A stretch of 64,000 bases of DNA from Vitellaria paradoxa (GCA_019916065.1 CM034244.1:33231433-33295432); one strand, 5' to 3'; numbered from the stretch's first letter, positions 36,371-49,349 are shown. Notes: generated by a model not told the origin, from the sequence alone. Translations and numbers: made by a program.

Positions 36371-38259
36371 ACTAGTGATTAAACTCATACGATACACGGA
36401 TTTATCATATTATATATTATTTTAATTTTTAATTAAAATTCATGTTAATAATCACTTAAGAAAATAACTTTTATTAAATTATAAGTAAAAAGTAATTAGG
36501 TTGTTAAGTAAAGATTTAATTTATTAAAATAAATTACATATATCATTAATTTATTTTTACCAATTAAAATATCACATGATAAATAAATTATTATTATCAC
36601 TTAATAATATACATCGAGCATATGAAATAAAAAAGCCAAACCTTATATATTTTAATGAACCAATTAAAAAATAAGTCAAAAAATAAATACATAAACAAAA
36701 AAATAATTTCAATATAAAAGAATATTATCTAATGAAAAATAAATATAACAAATTCATCTTCATTCTTAATGGCCCAAAGGAAACTAACAAATAGTCACTC
36801 CCAATCATGTTAGTAATAAGTAAAAGCCTTCATAATAAAATTCTAGCAAGTTTTTCTAGGTACGAATGCTATTTTATACATTTTTTTAACTTGTCATGTG
36901 TATTAGAATTTTATGTAAATTTGTATTCTATTTCAAATAGGAATATATTACCAAATCTAATAAATATCAAATTAACTAATCCATTTGATAATTGATAATC
37001 GAAGTTATCAACTTATTTACTAAAATATAAAAAATAAAAAATAAGAAATTATATGATAAATAGAAGTATAGATTAAATAAACATATTAAATGATATCAAC
37101 TAACATTCCAATTTGAATAGAATTGTGAATAAATAGTACTTATGTACAATACTAATTTTTTAGATTATATAATTATAAATTAAGATAATTATAATTATAA
37201 ATTAATTTTAATAAATTGAATAATTCATTTAACAAGATATTTATTTTTTTGTATTATTTGGTTTAGTAATAATAATAATTATTGTTGTTCTTATTATCGC
37301 TTAAATAATAATTTATTAAGAAATAAATATACATATGTTATTTGTTAATAAATTAAATTGAAATATTTATTTATATATCTGATAAGATAAAATTTAATTT
37401 TTTATAATTTATTAAAATATAAAAAAGAAAGAAGTTCTATGATAAATACAACATGGATATAGATGGTGTCAATTATTTTTAATTTTATTAAATTCATTAA
37501 TTTTTAATTTATTTTATCATGTGATAAAATAAGAATAGTATATGTTTTGATTTTTAATTCAACAAATCTTATTAAGATTTATTTAATTGATAGAATTTAA
37601 TTAGTATTAAAATTAATCAATAAACATTCTAATTTGAATAAAATTATGAATAAGCGGTAATTACGTACAATAACAATTCATTTTAAATTATATAATTATA
37701 AATTAAGATAATTATAATTGTAAATTGATGTTAATAAATTAAAATCTTTATATAGCAAGCTAATTATTTTTTTGCGTTATTTTACTTAATAATAATACTA
37801 ATATTTATTATGTTTATTTTTATGCATTATTCTCTTTTTTAATAAAAATATTTATTATTAAACATAATTATTTTTTTGCATTATTTTTAATAATAATAAT
37901 AATATTTATTATTTTTAAATAATAATTTACTTAAATATAGAAAAAATAAGAATATGGTTTAAATAAAAATAAAAATAAAAATAAGAAGTTATATATATGA
38001 TAAATAGAAGTATAGATCAAATAATCCATGAATATTCTAGTTTGAATAAAATTAAAAATTATGGATAAGTAGTAATTATGTAGAATACTAATTTTTTATA
38101 AGATAATTATAATTAGGCGTCACGTGTCACAATAATACACGTATCACAACTGTAGCGCAAATTAAATTTTATGTGACACTGGATAAATATAATTAAATGT
38201 TACGTGTCACAATAGTAGCAAGTTAGGTTTTACGTGGCATAACGGTATTACCAAACTCA

Positions 38260-38263
<4 letters not shown>
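36371..38263 (-). mobile_element. Helitron-like non-autonomous element A
   Basis: On the minus strand the 3' end reads CCGTGTATCGTATGAG, a decayed hairpin, then TTTAATCACTAGT, with the CTAGT expected of Helitron 3' termini. The other end near 38100-38263 has CACGTGTCAC and ACGTGGCATAAC blocks followed by a (TA)n run. The body has internal tandem copies (about 37020, 37430 and 37980). No Rep/helicase coding sequence is seen. The class assignment rests on the terminus and on similarity to element B. Confidence 0.5.

Positions 38264-38317
<54 letters not shown>
38264..38317. repeat. (TA)n microsatellite between two Helitron-like elements
   Basis: About 54 bases of pure TA separate the end of element A from the start of element B. 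Confidence 0.9.
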
Positions 38318-38319
<2 letters not shown>

Positions 38320-39414
38320 TGATTAAACTGATACGACGCACGGATTTATCATATTATATATCTATTTTAATTTTTAATTAAACTTTATGTTAATAATCCC
38401 TTAAAAAATATTTTCTACTAAATTATATGTAAAAATAATTAAGATATTAAATAAAATTTGAATTTATTAATAAATTATATGTATAATTATTATATTTTTC
38501 TAATTAAAAGATCACATAATAAAAGAATTATTATTATCACTTAATTATATTCATTGAAAATATGAATGATTTGAAATATTATATTAAATTAGATTTGTAA
38601 AGTAATAAAAATTTAAAAATTAATTTATTACCTTAATTTTGTTTTTCTTTTTATTAATAAAATTTATTAATTTTATTTTTATTTGATCTCAATTATCAAA
38701 GTAGAATGAGATGAGATGATGATAATATTTGATCTAAATTATAATTTTAAATTTATATAATAAAATAATTTAATTATTATTAAAACATAAAATATGAGAA
38801 TCATAAAATTATTTATAATTCCAAAAGTGTATACTATCAAATAATAATTTATCTTTTATTTTATTTGATAAAATTATGTTTATATGACGATAAACGTGAT
38901 GATAAATTATAATTAGAATAAATGATAAATTAAATAAAATTTATAATAAATTTAAATAGTTTTGGATTAAAATATATGTATTTAACGTTATAATTCATAA
39001 TTTAATATTTTAAATTTATAAAATTATATTTAACGAAATATAATTTAAAATAATACAGTCTAACTATCTAAATAAAATGTATAACTAAAATTTAAAATAA
39101 ATTCATAAGATTATATTTAATAAAAATATATTTTAAAATAATGCTTCTTAGTTATCTAAATAAAACATATAACAAAAATTTTAAATAAATTCATAAAAAT
39201 TATATTTATTAAGATCATAAAATTAACACTTAGTAATTAATTTCACCTAAATTAAATTCTAATGTTTAATTTTGACATAATAATTTAAAAATTAATATAA
39301 TAATCAATATAAATAATAAAGAGGTAATAAATTAATTTATTACATTATTTTTCTTTTTCTTTTTATTAATAAAATTTATTAATTTTATTTTTATTTGATC
39401 TCAATTATCAAAGT

Positions 39415-40305
39415 TGTAATAACCCAAATTTTTTTTAACTTTTAATCTATATTATATAAATAAATAAAAATATTAATTAGTAATATTTATGATGGATAAT
39501 GATTGCTTGGATATGTTATTGTTTGTAAGTTTATATATATATGCATAGCTGGCTAGGTAATTGGTGCCATAAGAAAAAAAAAAAAAAAAAAAACATGGCC
39601 AATTATGGCCACTGCACCAAAGACACACACGCAACACTTTTATTGGTTGCAAGACTTTCTTGCTTGGAGACCAAGCATTGGTTTGTATATATATTATAAT
39701 AGGAGTAGTCTGGTAGAGATAAGCTGAGAGAGAGACAGAGTTGGAAAGGAAGCCGTGTGTGGGAGAAGCTGAGGTTAGGTAAGTGAAGTAAATTCCCGCC
39801 AAATTTAAATATATTGAAGGCTTTGAAAAATATATATATATATATATATATTAAAATATTTTAGTAAAAAAATTTTTTTTTTATTATTAGGAACAATACT
39901 TTGAGTTTGCAGGGAGTTGGTTGACAACCACAAGCTTTCATTCTGCTATCTTAGATATTTGAGGTAGGGATTTAATGCATTTTATTTACATATATGAGAG
40001 ATAAAAATATTTTTAGTAAATTTATGTGTTATTATTGTATATAAATATAACTAAATTTAGACTACATCGTATAAATTATGTCCGAATCACCTCGGATGCA
40101 TCACGGCCAAAGGAAATATTGCCTGGGAGTATTCCATCCCAATTACCAAGTTACCTGGTGGAGTTATTAGGATCAAGTTTGATGATTTGGAGGGAATATT
40201 CTAGGAATATTCCCTCACAATTAACAAAATTCCCAGCAATGGTTTTACGTTCAACAATTCTTTCTAGTGACTCAAAACACTCACCCATATATACATATAC
40301 AGAAT

Positions 40306-40338
<33 letters not shown>

Positions 40339-41405
40339 AATTTTAGGATTTTACTCCTATAATTTATGGGAAATTATAATTAGATATTTCTAAGCAAATA
40401 TTTTAAATTCGGTAATGTTTACATATTTTTTTTTGTAATCTAATTTTTTCCCATTTTTTTATATAATTCTAAAAAAAAAAAAATTCTTTCAACCCAACGA
40501 TAAATAAATGCATAATTTCTTTTAATACGTTATCAATGTATGAAAATAAGTAGACACATACAAAAAGGGGTGTAATAAATAATATTAGTGACTTGAAATG
40601 TTTAGTTTGAGGCGTTTGAGGGAGTTATTTTGATAACGGAATATATGCATATGAAAATGGTAATGTGATGTTAATAGCTGATTTTAATAAATTGTTATGT
40701 TGAGATGATGATAATAAAAACAAAAAGAAATGTGAATGATATTGTGATTGCGGGGTTGACAGATACTAAGGAAAAGAGGAAGGGTACAGAGATCACCTTT
40801 GGGTTGAGAAACCCTAAACCTGCGCAGGGGTTGGTATTCATGCTAGTAGGTTAGTAGCCTACAATGATGATCATTAACTGGCTAATCGTGGCCATCGAGT
40901 CTGGACCCGTAAACGACGATATTATATAGTATCTGCCCCATGTTTGTAATGATTGTGATGTGACAATAAAAAGATAAGTGAAAGATAATAATTGAATTTT
41001 TTTCTTCTGTATGTTTTAATGATCTAACCATGTATTGCTTTGTACATTGCGCACATTAATTTTAAATTGTTATTTGTGTTGCATGTCATATATGTTTCTA
41101 TTATGCAACGTGGGCACCCGTGGATTCGTGCTCACGTCCCTGCAGACTGTGGTGCAGGTACAGAATCTAGTAATTTAAATGGGCAACCTAGAAGGACTTA
41201 AGTATGGATTTTGGAAGCAGACTTTTACTTAAATATCTGGGACGGTGTAATTAAGTTAGTTCTTATTTAATATGGTTGTATGGCCATAAGGCCAATATGT
41301 TTACTCTGGATTATTTGGAGCACTTTTATAAAAGTTTAAGTAACTTTGCACTTAATGTGTGATTCCATCACTCACTCATTGGGTCTAAAAATTCGGGGCG
41401 TTACA
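39415..41405 (+). mobile_element. Solo LTR nested in Helitron-like element B
   Basis: It begins TGTAATAACCC and ends GGGCGTTACA. It is flanked by a perfect 5-bp duplication AAAGT (39410-39414 and 41406-41410). The tandem copy of the host sequence at about 38690 reads ATTATCAAAGTAGAATGAG without interruption, so the empty site is visible. It contains GTAGGTTAGTAGCCTAC, related to the palindrome in the two upstream LTRs. There is no coding region, and the length is 1991 bases. Confidence 0.85.
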
Positions 41406-44400
41406 AAAGTAGAATGAAATAAGATGATAATAATATTCGATTTGAATTATAAATTTAAATTTATAAAATAAAATAATTTAATTATTATTAAAATATAAAA
41501 TATAAGAATTGTAAAATTATTTATAATTATAAAAGTATATGCTATCAAATAATAATTTATCTTTTATTTTATTTGATAAAATTATGTTTATATGATGATA
41601 AACGTGATGATAACTTATAATTAGAATAAATGATAAATCAAATAAAAATTTATAATAGATTTAAATAGTTTTGGGTTAAAATATATGTATTTAATGTTAT
41701 AATTCATAATTTAATATTTTTAAATTTATAAAATTATATTTAACGAAATATATTTTAAAATAATACATTATAACTATCTAAATAAAATGTATAACTAAAA
41801 TTTAAAATAAATTCATAAGATTATATTTAATGAAAATATATTTTAAAATAATGCACTTTAGTTATCTAAATAAAGTGAATAACTAAAATTTAAAATAAAT
41901 TCATAAAAATTATATTTATTAAGATCATAAAATTATCACTTAGTAATTAATTTTATCTAAATTAAATTCTAATGTCTAGTTTTGACATAATAATTTAAAA
42001 ATTAATATAATAATCAATATAAATAATGAAAGAGGTAAGGATAAAAACTTCAAATAGATAAAAATTCAAATTTAAAATACATTAAGCTTTTGTTAAATAG
42101 ATTAACTATAATCTTTAATTAAATAGAATTCTATTAGATAATTATAAATTAAGATAGAATTTAAATATATTTTAATATTTAGTACATAAAAAATAAAAAA
42201 TTTTAGGAACAATAAAAATTTAATGAAATCTAAAAATTTACATTGAAAATCACATTAAATAAAAATAGAATAAATTTTAAAAATTATATTTTGTATATTT
42301 GAATGAACAAATTGAAAAATAAGTTAAATAAGAGATTTTCCTTGTGATATGATACATAAAAATAAAATTTTATTAATAATAAAAAAATATAATATAAATT
42401 TAATAATAATTACATTAGAAAATAAAATAAAATCTAAAAAAATTAAATCTTATATATTTTAATGGAAGGATTAAAAGATAAACCAAAAAATACATAAAAA
42501 AATAATTTTAAAGTAAAGGAATATCAAATAATAAAAATAAGTATAGCAATAAATTTAAGGAGAACATCAAATAAATTGTAAAATAATCATAAAAAAATGT
42601 TTATGTTGTAATTTAGTACACGAAAAGTTTAAATTTTAACAACAATAAAAAATATAATAAAATCTAAGAAATTATGTGAACAATCACATTAAAAAATACA
42701 ATAAAAATTAAAAAATCATGCCTTATATTTTTGAATGACTAAATTAAAAAATATAGCAAAAAGTATTCTTTTCTTGTAATAAAAAAAATTAAAATTTTAT
42801 CAATAATAAAAATATGATAAAATTAAAAATTAATATTAATAATCGCACTAAAAATAGAACAAAATTTATAAAAACTCAAACTTTATATATTTTAACAATC
42901 ACATTAAAAGATGGAATAAAATCAAAAAAGCCAAACCTTATATATTTTAATGGAACAATTAAAAAATAAGTCAAAAAAATAAATACATAAACAAAAAAGT
43001 AAATATATAAAGCAAAAAACAATTTCAATATAAAAAGAATTTCATCTAATAGAAATAAATATAACAAATTCATCCTTATTTTTAATAATAGTATATTTTA
43101 AATAAAAATTTATTAAAATATAAAAAATAAAAAAAAGAAGTTATATAATAAATTGAAGTGTATATTAAATAAAAATGTCAATAGATATGGATGAACGTTT
43201 TAGTTTGAATAAAATTAAAAATTATGAATAAGTAGTAATTATGTAGAATACTAATTTCTTTATAAGATAATTAAGATAATTATAATTAGATATCACATGT
43301 CACAAATATACACGTGTCATAACCGTAGCGCAAATTAAATCTTATGTGGTATAAGATACCTATAAAGGTACCACTTTTCACAACCGTATCGTAAGTTAAA
43401 TCTTACGTAGCGCAGTTGTAAAAACTTGAAATTTTTTTTTTCTTAATTAATTTGCTTAAGTGTGGTGGTGATATTTATTATAGTAAAAATATAAAAAATT
43501 GAGCATTTGAAAATTTTTGGAATGATAAAATTAGTTAGAAAGATTTTCGGATTTAATTTTACCCTATGTGGGACTTTAAGGTAGAATTTCTAAACTTTTA
43601 TCTAAACAATTCCTAACCCAATTACCTAATTGGTTCAACCCAAGTCTATTAACCCATGGGTCAACCATTTTCTTTGACTCACTTCAACTCACTTTATCAC
43701 TCATTGAGTTGACTCACAAATAGTAGTTCTAAATTATTTCCCGGCAACTTCATTTTCCATCTTCAATACATCTCTCACAATCTCTCAAATTAGGTGGCTA
43801 ATTAGTCAAAAAGAAAACCCTACATTGATGACTTTAAATCATTCTTCCAAATTACTTAGCTAGCACGATTTAAAAACTTAAAGCATCTTTTAAATAATTT
43901 GTTTAATTTGTCAAAAAACTAGCATGATTCTCGGATCATACCACCCATCTTTATTCATCTTCCAACACCTTTATTAAATTATATGGTTAGATAGTCAAAA
44001 ATCAAGCATGATTCTTGGATCATGCTACCTATTGTATATGCATGATCTTACCTTAGTTGTTTTGAAGCATGTGAAGTGGAGGTTATTTTCTCCACCAATA
44101 ACTTTCTCTACACTCCCATAATTCTTATAAATTGTGTACCTTCAAAGAGAAGAAAAACAATAAGAGAGAAAAAAATATATATTTTTATCAAGTGTGGTTG
44201 GACATTTGGTGTTGTTTGGAGGAAGAAGAAATGTTTGGAATTTTTCCAATTTGGGTGGTGTTCAAAACTCAACTCCTTTTTCCTTCACAGACTTGGTCAC
44301 CAATATCTTCATTGAGGTAGGATAACGAACCTCCTAAAATGTATTTGATGTCTTTTCTGAGTTTGAAGTCTGAAACTTGATTGTGATAAAAATAAATACC

Positions 44401-45479
44401 CGCATATTAGGGGTATTGAAGCCAAAACTTTGACTGATGTAGCTCAACATGCTGACAGCTCTCTGTTTGTAACTTCTGATGTACTTCTGACCCCTAAAAT
44501 GGTGGAATTAGGCTTTGGCTAAAACATAAAAGTTGTAGCCCTTTAAGTTTTCTTTCCAACCCAAAAAGATTTGCACCAATCCAATTTGTGAGTCAAAAGT
44601 TATGCCCAAAATACTGAGCACATGTAAAATTGTATTTTCTAAACAAACTGAATTCAATGCTGTTTTTGCACCTTTAGACCTTAGAATTTTAAAAAGTGTA
44701 AAACATAAAAGTTGTAGGTCTTAAAGTCTAGTTTCTACAGATATAAAGTTTATAGATATTGGAGTTCTACTATATTTTATATGAATTTTCTTTTAAGCTG
44801 CTGTCTCTGTTTAACCTTTAATTGATGCTTGTTTAGATATTTTTATATTATGTTTAAAGATTTATTTAAATTTCTAATTTCTTTCTGTTAATTATTGCCA
44901 TGTTAATAAATTCTATTGATGTGTAATTTTATTCACAAGATCTGATATAGTAAAACACTTATACAATTTAAAATAATACTGAAGTGGACTGTTAAGTTGA
45001 TGCTAGTTAGTTATTTTCCAATTGATATGAAATTATTTTAAACTGAATATTATGTATCATTTATTTATGATAACTGACTTAGACAATCAGTTTCATCTTA
45101 GATAGTTGGATGATTTATTCAAACTAAAATGAACCAAGTATTTGATAAAAATGCCCAAATGAAACAATGGACTTGCTCTTTCCTCATTTGGTCTTCCTTA
45201 AATGAATTTGATTTATTTTAATTGATTCTTTTAGGCATTGTTTTGTCTACCTAGCAAGTTATATAACTATAATTTTATGATTAAGTGAATTTAATGAAAC
45301 TTATTTAATATCTTCCTAAATATTGGAATAATTTTATGGATATTTGTGGATATCTTGAAACCGAAAACCTATGATAAGGGTTTGGCTATAAATAAGATGA
45401 TGATTGGAAATTTATTCAAAAAAATAAAATTTATAAATTTTTCTAAAATTAAATATAAGTCTAAAGAGCTATTTACTAT

Positions 45480-45615
45480 CTTTATATTCCATAAAATAAT
45501 AAAATAAAAAGGAAAAAGAGGCAAAAACTGAGATCACAGCTAATGAGGTTCGAACTCGCGATTTCAAATTGCAATTAGGGTCGCCCGCCCACTAAGCTGC
45601 CAACCTCGGCTTAAT
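45480..45615 (-). mobile_element. Possible tRNA-derived SINE
   Basis: The minus strand has TGGCAGCTTAGTGG (A-box-like) and, about 40 bases later, GAGTTCGAACC (B-box-like), then a T-rich tail. It is not a functional tRNA gene because the acceptor and anticodon stems do not fold properly. Confidence 0.45.
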
Positions 45616-46330
45616 TAATATACCATTAGAAATAATTTTATTTTTATCAAGGCTAGTACGACAAACTTGTTAAAAAATTAACTAAAATACTAATTCGAAA
45701 TTCTAAATTTTTCTAGTTACTTGCTACTTGTTAATTTACATGTGATACCTACCTTTATGACAATAATGTTGATGATTATGTTTAATCTTTAATTTATTGT
45801 GAATTATTATTAAATTTTGAATTGAGATAAAATAATTAAAGTATACTGTATGTGACTGAATAATCCTACTTCGGATTCATCACCTAGGAACATTGCCGGT
45901 GGTTATTAAAAATGTCTAATTACCATACAAGATACCCTTGAAATGCCAAGGGGTGAAAATAAATTAAGGCACTCAGTGCTAAAGTCATTTTTTTTGGCAA
46001 TGGGGTGATGGGTGGGTAGAAATGGCCTTTTAGATGGAGATGGGAACGTATGCATTTTATTTGGGAGATGCTCCCTTCTGACCTGGCCAGTCAGGTAACT
46101 GGTCGCGATGGTTAGGTTTTTTGTGGGTGACACCGTCAGTATACATTGAATGCTAAGCCCGTAAAGTCACTGGTTCCCAAGACTGGGGGTAGAGGAGGAT
46201 ATGAGTATGATTATCCTAAGAGGATTTAGATTAAACTCCTTTACCAAATTTTACTGTGACTAGTAATCTCTCTTGTTTATGTATGAATGATGTGTTGGAA
46301 TTATTTAATCATATTTAATTCTTCTTGATG

Positions 46331-46334
<4 letters not shown>

Positions 46335-46374
<40 letters not shown>

Positions 46375-46465
46375 CCTGTATCGCTTCAGGGTTTGATCCC
46401 GAGACCTTGAAAATCTGAATCTGAGATCCTTACCACTACGACACAGACTTCATTGTGGTACACAC
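46335..46465 (-). mobile_element. Possible tRNA-derived SINE ending in (TA)n
   Basis: On the minus strand GTCGTAGTGGTAAGG (A-box-like) is followed by GGGATCAAACC (B-box-like). A pure TA run at 46335-46370 lies at the 3' side. No target duplication was identified. Confidence 0.4.
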
Positions 46466-47229
46466 ATCAATATTTAACTATTTTTACATGTAAGTAAAAT
46501 AGTAGTTACGATAACGGTTTCATCGAACCGTTGTAAGTATAATTTACATTATTCAGTTGGGATCTATTGAATTAATTGTTGCATAAACAGTATGCCACTA
46601 ATCACAATCATTGTAGTGGGTCACTTAATACAGTGTAGCATTACAACCACTGCATATAGGAACCTAGGAGATTCTGATTACGGGGTTTTAGTAGCTCACC
46701 CTTTGTGAAAATATTTTTTTTAGGATATTAAGCACAGGGATACTGAAGATGAGTTGAAAAGAAATTAATCTCTTTTAAATATTCCATCAGAAGAGTTATC
46801 TATTTTTTTTCTTTCCTGCACAGAGTTGGAAGATTTTATTTTTGTGGTCTGTAATAATAATTGTTGGATGATTGTAATTATTAAGTTTAGACATAATTTA
46901 CTTTTATTTGGTACATAATGTTAATCGCGTGGTTGGGACACTTAGATGGCTCTGTAATATTTTTCTCTATCTTTATTTTGTGCACTGTATTTGAAATCCC
47001 ATCAAATGATTCAGTCCAATGACTTATAAATATTGTTTGGGATAAATAAGGGATTTTGAATATCTTAAATTTTTCTTGCGGGCCAATCTCAGTTTGGAGG
47101 AAAATTTTGGGGTGTGATAGCGTGTTATTATCATCTTATTTTTATACCTAACAAATAAATCCCAAGTCATCCTGGACATTTGATTATGAAAATCCAATAC
47201 GTGACAGCAGTAATTTTATCAAACTCTAC

Positions 47230-47234
<5 letters not shown>

Positions 47235-47276
<42 letters not shown>
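47235..47276. repeat. (TA)n microsatellite
   Basis: About 42 bases of TA repeat lie at the end of Helitron-like element B, in the same relative place as the tract at 38264-38317. Confidence 0.9.
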
Positions 47277-47281
<5 letters not shown>

Positions 47282-47558
47282 ATACATTAATGTAGATATT
47301 TAGATGTATGTATGTCGACATTTTTTTTTTTATGTACTACCTTACTAGTCAACATAATAAAAGATGGATTACCGTGGAATAGTCCAAGAACAAAGTTTCA
47401 CTTGGATTTTGATTCTGATTTCGTTGGTGGGGCACATGATGAAAAGAGTGGATTAATAATTAAATATGTGGAATAGAGTATATTTTAAAGGTTGAGTTGT
47501 ACTTGGAATTGCTGTCTTCTCCTTCCCAGGGCGGCTAACAGTCAAAAAATAAAATAAA

Positions 47559-47911
47559 GAGCCCGTTTGGCAGTTTAAAAAAAAAAAAAAGAAAAGTTTA
47601 ACTTTTGATAATTTTTTGGGTGTTTTTTTTTATTTTTTGTGTGTTTAGTTGAACAAAGTATATTTTTTAACATTTTTTAGTAACTTTTAGATGTTTGGTA
47701 AATTTTTTACTGTTACAAATCAAAAAAGTGACATTTTTATGTATTTGGTATTTTTTTTACTGTAACAAATAAAAAAGTGATAATTTTTTGTTTTACTTTT
47801 TACTGTAACAGATAAAAAAGTGAGAAAATTTATGATTTTATCAAATACACCAAACTTACAAAATATATTTTTGATATTTTTTTACTAGTTTTTGAGTTGT
47901 CAAACAGGCTC
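47559..47911. mobile_element. hAT-type MITE
   Basis: It begins GAGCCCGTTTGGCAGTTT and ends GTTGTCAAACAGGCTC, inverted ends with a few mismatches. It is flanked by AAAATAAA on both sides (47551-47558 and 47912-47919). The duplication is 8 bp but A-rich, so support is moderate. Interior TTTGGTAAATTTTTTACTGT-type units are repeated. Confidence 0.55.
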
Positions 47912-48170
47912 AAAATAAATAAATAGAGTTTGGGCTTTAGCTCCATTTTGTAATCCCAAGTCATTTATGTAAAAAAAAAAAAAAAATTATGCCAATAAAT
48001 TTTAAACCCTATAAAAAAATCTTATAACAATATAGGATCAATAAAAAAATTAAACTCAATCATTTGAACCCATAATCCAATACAAACATTAAAAATGTAA
48101 AAAAAAAAATTAATAATAAAGGACAAATTTCAACTCAAAAATCATGTTAAAATTAAAAAAAATTAATAAA

Positions 48171-48382
48171 AACGTATTCACCCTCAACCAACTACTCATA
48201 TTCTCTCTCTCTCTCTCTCGGCCAAGAGTCAAAATCAAAAACATATTCATTCTTAACCATCCACTCATATTGGATCTCTCTCTTTCTAAAGCAAGAGTCA
48301 AAAGCAAAGACCTATTCATTCTCAACCAACTACACATATTTTCTCTCTCTCTCTCTCTCTCTAAAAAGCAAGAGTCAAAAAC
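48171..48382. repeat. 69-bp minisatellite, three units
   Basis: Units start at 48171, 48240 and 48309. Each has a TATTCA...CTCAACCAACTACTCATATT-like part, a CTCTCT run and CAAGAGTCAAAA. Because 69 is divisible by three, frames stay open on both strands (48144-48416 plus and 48110-48337 minus). These are repeat artefacts, not genes. Confidence 0.85.
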
Positions 48383-48779
48383 AACACGTACTCAATTAGG
48401 TCATCAGAAAGATTAATTGAATCAACGAATTGATTAAAAAATGTGATAGCAAAATTAAATATAAAAACTTAGTTAATACTTTTGTAACTCAAAAAATAAG
48501 AAAATATTTACTGCCAAACATAGAAAATCTTATTTAAAATACCACTTTAAGCCTCAAATTATCTTGAGGCACTCATGCCCCTTCTGTGCATCCATCTGAT
48601 TATTTGGTGCATACGTGTCTACTTCTACTCCCTATAACGGGAAAAAAATTATTAAGTTTTGTTGATAAATTAGATTAAATACGCAATGCAATATTGAAGA
48701 AATACGATTATATCATAATAAAGAAGTCTAGAAACTTCTGAACAATAAGTTTAGTAAAGGTTTTTAAGATAGAGTCTTA

Positions 48780-48924
48780 GGGGGTGTTTGGTTAGTAAAA
48801 AATGGGTTAAAAAGTACGATAAACGTAGAAAGATGTGACATAAAGGTAAAATGTGAAAATTTTTGATTGGAGGAAAGTATAAAAAATAGTTAAAATTTGT
48901 GAGTTTTGGTAGTGCCAAACATGG
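48780..48924 (+). mobile_element. MITE, same family as 3787-3940
   Basis: It starts GGGGTGTTTGGTTAGTAAA and ends GTGCCAAACATG. The order of inner blocks (GATGTGACATAAAGGT, ATTGGAGGAAA, GAGTTTTGGTAGTG) matches the reverse complement of the intron-2 MITE of the first reductase gene. Confidence 0.6.
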
Positions 48925-49346
48925 CCTTAAGGATTATTTAAAATAATGTCTTAACAAAATAAATTTCTTTAAAAGGCCTAACAAAGTATAATTTTTGTTA
49001 TTATTTTTTGTATCATTAATTCCGCAAATTTTTTAATTTATATTTACAGATTTCTCATCTAAAAAAACAAATCTCCAAAAGTGAATTATACTAAATCTCT
49101 TATTTTTCATAATTAATTAATTGAAAAACTGTGATAACCTCAAATTTTATTCTTTCAATATATTTATTATTTTTAATAAATAATAATAATAATTAATTAA
49201 ATTGAATTGAATAGTTACAATTGCCCTTGGTCAAACATGGCATGGTAAAGAGGTGCTTGGGGGATTATGGCTACTGGACGCGTGGCCAAAACAAAAAAAA
49301 AAAATTCATTTGGCCGAAAGCCACCTGCAGCCTCCCTTGTGCTTTT

Positions 49347-49349
<3 letters not shown>

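Larger units (their letters stand above)
43417..47119 (+). mobile_element. Probable large solo LTR or LTR fragment
   Basis: It starts TGTAAAAACTTGAAATTT and ends TTGGGGTGTGATA, resembling the ends of the neighbouring LTRs. The flanks GCAGT and GCGTG would be an eroded duplication. The host Helitron-like sequence appears to continue across it (GTTATTATC after, compared with GGTATTACC in element A). It contains two tRNA-like SINE candidates and a (TA)n run. No gag-pol coding sequence was found; frames at 44076-44320 and 45906-46133 show no domain. Borders are approximate. Confidence 0.45.
38317..47234 (-). mobile_element. Helitron-like element B, split by LTR insertions
   Basis: It starts with the same terminus as element A (GTGATTAAACTGATACGACGCACGG). 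It resumes after the LTR at 39415-41405, shares the AAAAGCCAAACCTTATATATTTTAATG block with A (about 42925), and then the CACGTGTCAT/CTTACGTAGCG block (about 43290-43416). The right end (TTTTATCAAACTCTACC) lies at about 47216-47230, after a second insertion (43417-47119). An internal duplication of about 720 bases (38640-39340 and 39345-39409 plus 41406-42040) is present. No coding sequence was found. Confidence 0.45.

Noticed and set aside
45543..45605. Possible functional tRNA gene
   Set aside because: A- and B-box-like motifs are present but acceptor and anticodon stems do not pair; kept as a SINE candidate.
48110..48416. 75- and 90-residue frames with internal repeats
   Set aside because: Both come from a 69-bp minisatellite whose period is a multiple of three.
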